From Devosia yakushimensis (GTDB taxonomy: Bacteria > Pseudomonadota > Alphaproteobacteria > Rhizobiales > Devosiaceae): a stretch of 64,000 nucleotides of DNA. A program made the translations under genes and the position numbers. Under the pieces are notes generated by a model. That model did not search any database and had not been told where the DNA came from. It saw only the letters and a program-made list of their open reading frames with translations. The first letter of the stretch is position 1. Each line of letters begins with the position of its first letter. Positions 59,876 through 64,000 of the stretch are shown piece after piece. The stretch covers positions 1,426,001 to 1,490,000 of the forward strand of contig NZ_BSNG01000001.1 in NCBI RefSeq assembly GCF_030159855.1. Direction: 5' to 3'.

Positions 59876-61197
59876 TTGGTCTTACCTTCGTTCTGGTCGT
59901 CATCGATATCGAGCGGCGGGCGCGCCGGCCGTATTCCATAAAGCTTGCCACGCACCACGGCCTCGCGGCCAAACCGGGTGCGGACCCGGTCCATGGCGCG
60001 TTCGGCGGCCGCCTTGCGAGCCACGGCGGGTTCCAGCAAATCCGCCGGATCTGTCCCATCGGCCGGTTCAATACCCGAAACGCCGATTCCGATCAGCCGG
60101 AATGCGGTGCCATCGATTTCGCGCCCCAGCAGCGATAGGCCGGTCTCGTAGATGACGCTGGCAAGCTGCGTGGGGATCATCAGGTGCCGGGCGCGCGTAC
60201 GCAAGCGGAAACCGGCAGATTTCAGTTTCAACGTCACCGTATCGCCAACGATATTTTTGGCCTTGAGGCGCTCGGACAGGCGTTCGGTGACGTTCAACAA
60301 CTCGGTGGAGAGAGCTTCCAGAGAGCTTATGTCGGTGTTGAATGTCGTCTCGGATGAGACTGTTTTCATTTCGCTATCTGACGAAATACGGCGGCTGTCC
60401 TGGCCTCGTGCGAGCCGGGCCAGCCGAGCGCCCATCTCGCCATAGCGACGCATCAGATTTTCGGGCGGCTCGTCCTGCAATTGGCCGATCGTTATCAGCC
60501 CATCCTTGCGCAATGTCTCGGCAAACACCTTGCCCACGCCATAGATGAGGCTGATGGGTTTGGGCGCCAGGAATGACAGCGTCTCGGCCGCCCCGATCAC
60601 TGCGAAGCCGCGCGGCTTGTCGAGATCGGACGCAACCTTGGCCAGGAATTTGTTGTGGCTGAGCCCGACAGAAATGGTGACACCGATCTCGGTCTCGATG
60701 GTTCTGGCGAAACGGGCAAGCACCAGGGCAGGGGGAGCCTTGTGCAGCGCCTGGGTACCCGAGAGATCGAGAAAGGCCTCGTCGATGGACAAGGGCTCGA
60801 CCAGCGGCGTGAGAGCCTCCATATGGCGCCTGATCTGCCGGCTGACATCGACATATTTCGCCATATCCGGCTTGAGGATGACGGCATCGGGACAGAGCTG
60901 GCGCGCCTTGAACATGGGCATGGCCGAGCGGACACCAGACTGGCGGGCAATGTAGCAGCAGGTGGAGACCACGCCGCGTACGCCCCCACCGATGATCAGC
61001 GGCTTGTCGCGCAGAGAGGGATCGTCGCGCTTCTCGACCGAGGCATAAAAGGCATCGCAATCGACATGCGCCGTGCTCAGCGCAAAGAGTTCTTCATGCG
61101 CCACAAGCCGTGGTGAGCCGCAACCTGGGCAGCGCTGCGGCGCCGCCGTTGCGGAGCCATGCACGAGGCAATCGCGGCAAAGCCAATCGATTGCCAT
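59872..61197 (-). CDS. dinB: DNA polymerase IV with N-terminal zinc-binding segment
   Basis: A Y-family translesion polymerase of 441 residues from ATG at 61197. The first 35 residues form a putative zinc site, CRDC then CPGC, ahead of the standard fold, as in other Hyphomicrobiales DinB proteins. Catalytic motifs are HVDCDAFYASVEKRDDP and SIDEAFLDLSG; the helix-hairpin-helix is ISLIYGVGKVFAETL; the little-finger domain follows residue 270. No beta-clamp motif is obvious at the C terminus (DDDQNEGKTK). It begins 3 bases past the DUF3572 stop. Confidence 0.95.
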   Translation of the reverse strand: MAIDWLCRDCLVHGSATAAPQRCPGCGSPRLVAHEELFALSTAHVDCDAFYASVEKRDDPSLRDKPLIIGGGVRGVVSTCCYIARQSGVRSAMPMFKARQLCPDAVILKPDMAKYVDVSRQIRRHMEALTPLVEPLSIDEAFLDLSGTQALHKAPPALVLARFARTIETEIGVTISVGLSHNKFLAKVASDLDKPRGFAVIGAAETLSFLAPKPISLIYGVGKVFAETLRKDGLITIGQLQDEPPENLMRRYGEMGARLARLARGQDSRRISSDSEMKTVSSETTFNTDISSLEALSTELLNVTERLSERLKAKNIVGDTVTLKLKSAGFRLRTRARHLMIPTQLASVIYETGLSLLGREIDGTAFRLIGIGVSGIEPADGTDPADLLEPAVARKAAAERAMDRVRTRFGREAVVRGKLYGIRPARPPLDIDDDQNEGKTK

Positions 61198-61199
61198 GT

Positions 61200-61490
61200 C
61201 TATCCCGATGGGTTCAGGCGCTGCCACACCCGCATGAACGCTTCGGGCGTAATGCCGGTATTTGCGCAGAGGGCGAGCAGAATCGACTCGTTTGAGGCAA
61301 AGTAGTCCACCAAGCCGCGCTGAAGCGCTGAAGAACCGACGGAGCGGCGCAGCATATCGGGGTCGAAACCGGCGAACTGCATGAAGGCGAGCAGTTCATC
61401 GGGATTTTCCGCGAGGTAACCGAGGCAGGAATCGGCGAGGCTTGCCACATCGGGTTGGATAGTCTGGATACGCGGCACCGCCGGCCTCAT
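61200..61490 (-). CDS. DUF3572 family protein
   Basis: A small alpha-helical protein of the DUF3572 family, 96 residues from ATG at 61490. The conserved stretch is ASLADSCLGYLAENPDELLAFMQFAGFDPDMLRR, then GLVDYFASNESILLALCANTG. Function unknown. It lies upstream of dinB on the same strand with two bases between them, so a joint role in DNA damage response is possible. Two other ATG codons upstream (61514 and 61535) leave the start open; none has a clear ribosome site. Confidence 0.82.
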   Translation of the reverse strand: MRPAVPRIQTIQPDVASLADSCLGYLAENPDELLAFMQFAGFDPDMLRRSVGSSALQRGLVDYFASNESILLALCANTGITPEAFMRVWQRLNPSG

Positions 61491-61576
61491 TTGGTGTTTT
61501 GTAAGAGATAGCATGGTAGCTGAACGGGGCGGCAAAGCGAAGTGTCGCCAGCGTCCCGTGGCGCGAGGATGGATCG

Positions 61577-61948
61577 ATGCCCAAGACTGTAATGATCGTG
61601 GAAGACAACGAGCTGAACATGAAGCTCTTCAACGATCTGCTCGAATCGCGCGGCTATGCCGTGATCCAGACCCGAAACGGCATGGAAGCGCTCGATCTGG
61701 CGCGCGCCCATCATCCCGATCTGATTCTCATGGACATCCAACTGCCGGAGGTTTCGGGCCTGGTTGTCACTAAATGGCTCAAGGATGACGAGGACCTGGC
61801 GCATATCCCGGTTATCGCCGTCACCGCCTTCGCCATGAAAGGCGATGAGGAGCGGATACTTCAGGGCGGTTGCGAGGGTTACATCAGCAAGCCGATTTCG
61901 GTGCCTCATTTTCTGGAAACTATTGCCCACTATATTGGCCCTGCCTGA
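61577..61948 (+). CDS. divK: Single-domain response regulator DivK
   Basis: A 123-residue receiver domain. The phosphoacceptor is Asp53 (LILMDIQLPE), the acidic pair is Glu9-Asp10, Thr is in AVTAFAM and Lys in YISKPIS. Sequence and the pairing with pleD identify it as DivK, which in Caulobacter and rhizobia controls DivJ, PleC and DivL-CckA signalling in polar cell division. It is divergent from DUF3572. Confidence 0.95.
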   Translation: MPKTVMIVEDNELNMKLFNDLLESRGYAVIQTRNGMEALDLARAHHPDLILMDIQLPEVSGLVVTKWLKDDEDLAHIPVIAVTAFAMKGDEERILQGGCEGYISKPISVPHFLETIAHYIGPA

Positions 61949-62029
61949 GCGGTCATCTTTGAGGCTGGTCGGGCTCGCTCCAAATCCGTGGTGGACGCTG
62001 CGGATGGGCAATGAGCTGAAGGCTGCCAA

Positions 62030-63400
62030 GTGACTGCGCGTATCCTCATCGTCGACGACATCCCCACCAATGTCCGGCTGCTGGAGGCGCGGCTGACCGC
62101 GGAATATTTCGACGTGGTGACCGCTTCTTCCGGGCAGGAAGCACTCGATATCTGTGAAAGCTCCGATGTCGACATGGTGCTGCTGGACGTGATGATGCCC
62201 GTGATGGATGGATTCGAAGTCTGCCGGCGGCTCAAGGCCAATACCCGTACCCATCACGTGCCGGTGCTGATGATCACCGCGCTCGACCAGCCCTCTGACC
62301 GGGTCAAGGGCCTGGAAGTCGGCGCTGACGATTTTCTGACCAAGCCGGTCGATGACATGCAGCTGATGGCCCGGGTCAAAAGCCTCGTGCGCCTCAAGTC
62401 GCTCACCGACGAGTTGCGCTCGCGGGCCATGACCGGTCAGCAGATCGCCATCGAAGATGCCTTCCGGGCGATGGACAAGATCAATGCCGACAATGGTTCG
62501 ATCCTGATCGTCGATACCGATGCGCGCCATGCCGAGCGGATCAAGGCCTATCTGACGCCGGGTCATCAGGCCGATGTGCTGACCCAGCCGGCCGATGCGG
62601 TCTTCCAGGTGACCGGCGCGAACTACGAACTTGCCCTGATCTGCATGTCGCTGACCGACTTCGATCCCTTACGGGTTTGTTCGCAGATCCGGACGCTCGA
62701 ACATACCCGCAACCTGCCGATTATCCTCATCGCCGACGAAGCGGACCGGCCCAAAGTGGTGCGGGCGCTCGATCTTGGCGTGAACGATTTCATCATGCGG
62801 CCGGTGGAGCGCAACGAGCTTGCCGCCCGGGTGCGGACGCAGATTCGACGCCAGCGCTATGCCACTGAGCTGCGTCACAGCGTGCACCAGACCATGGCCA
62901 TGGCGGTGATCGACGACATGACGGGGCTCTATAACCGCCGCTACTTCGAGCGGCATCTGAGCGTCATGCTGAACAAGGCGCAGACGCAGGGGCGCGATAT
63001 GGCGCTGATGATCCTGGATGTGGATCACTTCAAGGCGGTCAACGATACCTATGGCCACGACACGGGCGATGTGGTGCTCAAGGAGTTCGCGACCCGGCTG
63101 AAACGCAATATCCGTGGGGTTGACCTAGCCTGCCGCTTTGGCGGCGAGGAGTTCGTGGTGCTGATGCCCGATACCGATTTCCGTCAGGCGGAAGCCATTG
63201 CCGAACGGGTGCGGTTGTCGATTGCCGAGCGCGGTTTCGAGGCCGGGGCGGGGCGGATGCTGCCGGTGACGGTGTCGGTGGGGGTGACGCTGAACGAGAG
63301 CCTGACCGACACGCCCGAAACGCTGATCAAGCGGGCGGATGTGGCGCTGTACCGGGCCAAGCGCGAGGGGCGCAATAGGGTGGTGTTCGACGCGGCTTGA
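62030..63400 (+). CDS. pleD: Diguanylate cyclase response regulator PleD
   Basis: A 456-residue protein of two receiver domains and a GGDEF domain. Receiver 1 has Asp53 (LLDVMMPVMDG). Receiver 2 (about 155-275) lacks a standard phosphoacceptor context and serves as dimer adaptor. The cyclase motif is GGEEF at 371-375, with the product-inhibition I-site RGVD at 362-365. It makes cyclic di-GMP when phosphorylated. GTG start with AAGG upstream. It lies 81 bases after divK and is probably co-transcribed with it. Confidence 0.96.
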   Translation: MTARILIVDDIPTNVRLLEARLTAEYFDVVTASSGQEALDICESSDVDMVLLDVMMPVMDGFEVCRRLKANTRTHHVPVLMITALDQPSDRVKGLEVGADDFLTKPVDDMQLMARVKSLVRLKSLTDELRSRAMTGQQIAIEDAFRAMDKINADNGSILIVDTDARHAERIKAYLTPGHQADVLTQPADAVFQVTGANYELALICMSLTDFDPLRVCSQIRTLEHTRNLPIILIADEADRPKVVRALDLGVNDFIMRPVERNELAARVRTQIRRQRYATELRHSVHQTMAMAVIDDMTGLYNRRYFERHLSVMLNKAQTQGRDMALMILDVDHFKAVNDTYGHDTGDVVLKEFATRLKRNIRGVDLACRFGGEEFVVLMPDTDFRQAEAIAERVRLSIAERGFEAGAGRMLPVTVSVGVTLNESLTDTPETLIKRADVALYRAKREGRNRVVFDAA

Positions 63401-63411
63401 GAAAGCTGCAA

Positions 63412-63440
63412 TTGGACGCGTTAGGGTTAGCTGTTATAAT
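63412..63440 (+). promoter_or_regulatory. Strong promoter in the pleD-rpmG gap
   Basis: TTGGAC (63412-63417), 17 bases, then a perfect TATAAT (63435-63440). No plausible protein gene follows on this strand. Confidence 0.6.
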
Positions 63441-63446
63441 TAACAA

Positions 63447-63700
63447 GAGCTTACCAGTGTAAGTGGCCTGGATTTGCTTGAGTTTACGACCTGCCGGAGT
63501 AGGGTCCGATCAAACAGCGGGCCCTACTTACGGAGCTTTGCTGACAGCTCCCTACGGCTTGTCTCGGGTCCGCCGCAACACCTGAGCCCCCGTAGGGCGG
63601 CTGGTCCGGAAGCGGATAGAGTGGCCTCTTCGACATGCCGCTCCGGGCCAGCCACTCGCGACATTCGGTATCGCCAATGCGCCAGTCTGCTAGCAGACTG
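63447..63700 (+). ncRNA. Candidate structured small RNA
   Basis: Downstream of the promoter the sequence can form several GC hairpins: GTAGGGTCC/GGGCCCTAC (about 63502-63530), GGAGCT/AGCTCC (about 63535-63552) and CCCTACGG/CCGTAGGG (about 63552-63597). It ends near the perfect palindrome CAGTCTGCTAGCAGACTG (63683-63700), ahead of a strong bidirectional terminator. It does not match 6S, SRP, tmRNA or RNase P RNA motifs that I know. The two ORFs overlapping it look non-coding. The ends are estimates. Confidence 0.38.
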
Positions 63701-63743
63701 TTAGCATCCAGCGCATCAAACCTTCGCAAATGACAACCCAGCA

Positions 63744-63774
63744 AAAAGCCCCGCATCGAGGATGCGGGGCTTTT
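63744..63774. terminator. Bidirectional terminator between the pleD gap and rpmG
   Basis: A perfect 14-bp stem AAAAGCCCCGCATC / GATGCGGGGCTTTT with a GAG loop. It ends minus-strand rpmG and could end a plus-strand transcript from 63447. Confidence 0.93.
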
Positions 63775-63797
63775 GCATTCAGATCGAAGGCGCCAGA

Positions 63798-63965
63798 TTA
63801 CTTGATCTTGGCTTCCTTGAACTCGACATGCTTGCGCACGACCGGGTCATACTTGTTGTACGACAGCTTTTCGGTCTGGGTGCGGGCGTTCTTCTTGGTG
63901 ACGTAGTAGAAACCGGTATCGGCCGTCGACACCAGCTTGATCTTTACGGAGGCGGCTTTGGCCAT
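63798..63965 (-). CDS. rpmG: 50S ribosomal protein L33
   Basis: A 55-residue ribosomal protein of the large subunit, of the zinc-free type: there are no cysteines. It begins MAKAASVKIKLVSTADTG and continues FYYVTKKNARTQTEKLSYNKYDP, ending HVEFKEAKIK, as in other alphaproteobacterial L33. AAGGA precedes the ATG on the minus strand. Confidence 0.97.
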   Translation of the reverse strand: MAKAASVKIKLVSTADTGFYYVTKKNARTQTEKLSYNKYDPVVRKHVEFKEAKIK

Positions 63966-64000
63966 TCTTCGGGTCCTTCACAAAACCAAAGGCGCTGCGG

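Noticed and set aside
63474..63756. Two opposing small frames in the pleD-rpmG gap
   Set aside because: Both are rich in Arg, Ser, Pro and Cys as expected of random GC-rich frames. They cross the hairpins and lack ribosome sites.

Overview
The window is GC-rich chromosomal DNA from an alphaproteobacterium, most likely of the order Hyphomicrobiales and possibly Devosia-like. The genus is an inference. The grounds are a 14-gene nuo operon with a small two-helix gene between nuoE and nuoF and a long C-terminal extension on NuoE, the run proS-lolC-lolD, the divK-pleD-rpmG neighbourhood, dinB next to a DUF3572 gene, a DUF1467 gene after RNase J, and interspersed palindromic repeats. I see no prophage, IS element, CRISPR array or rRNA.

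Layout. 0-8.7 kb: an accessory uptake and oxidation cluster with a fused peptide-type ABC ATPase, an aldo/keto reductase, an amidohydrolase, an SsuD-like flavin monooxygenase with a 50-residue membrane protein, a Tat-exported solute-binding protein and a DszC/SfnB-like flavin monooxygenase. Together they look like import and oxidative breakdown of an organosulfur or similar compound. 8.7-13.2 kb: a GFA protein, the glnB-glnA nitrogen operon with a sigma-54 promoter and an NtrC site, an NTF2-like protein, tRNA-Leu and trigger factor. 13.4-17.5 kb: the NAD(P)HX repair enzyme, a cytochrome P450, a YCII protein and a BrnT/BrnA toxin-antitoxin pair. 17.8-23.8 kb: the proteolysis genes clpP, clpX and lon with arginase between them; lon has a heat-shock promoter. 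23.9-27.3 kb: a DinB-fold protein divergent from a TetR regulator, a TetA-like efflux pump, HU and tRNA-Val. 27.3-32.9 kb: an envelope region with an autotransporter, tRNA-Asp, an exported MsrA and two small outer-membrane barrels.

33.2-48.5 kb: the complete nuoA-N operon for respiratory complex I, running into birA, RNase J and a DUF1467 membrane protein. 51.5-55.6 kb: a YjbR protein and a 35-codon gene on the minus strand, then proS-lolCD and a 23-codon membrane microprotein. 55.7-61.5 kb, all minus strand: HIT protein, a desaturase-SDR fusion, a GNAT-like protein, glycerophosphodiesterase, RidA, Pol IV and DUF3572. 61.6-64 kb: the cell-cycle and cyclic-di-GMP pair divK and pleD, a structured intergenic stretch with a good promoter, and rpmG.

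Most of the window is conserved core genome. No clearly new multi-gene system stands out. The best leads are the pleD-rpmG intergenic transcript candidate, three short genes below usual annotation length, the desaturase-SDR fusion, the one-cysteine exported MsrA, the repeat-rich autotransporter and the sulfur-type cluster with its small membrane protein.
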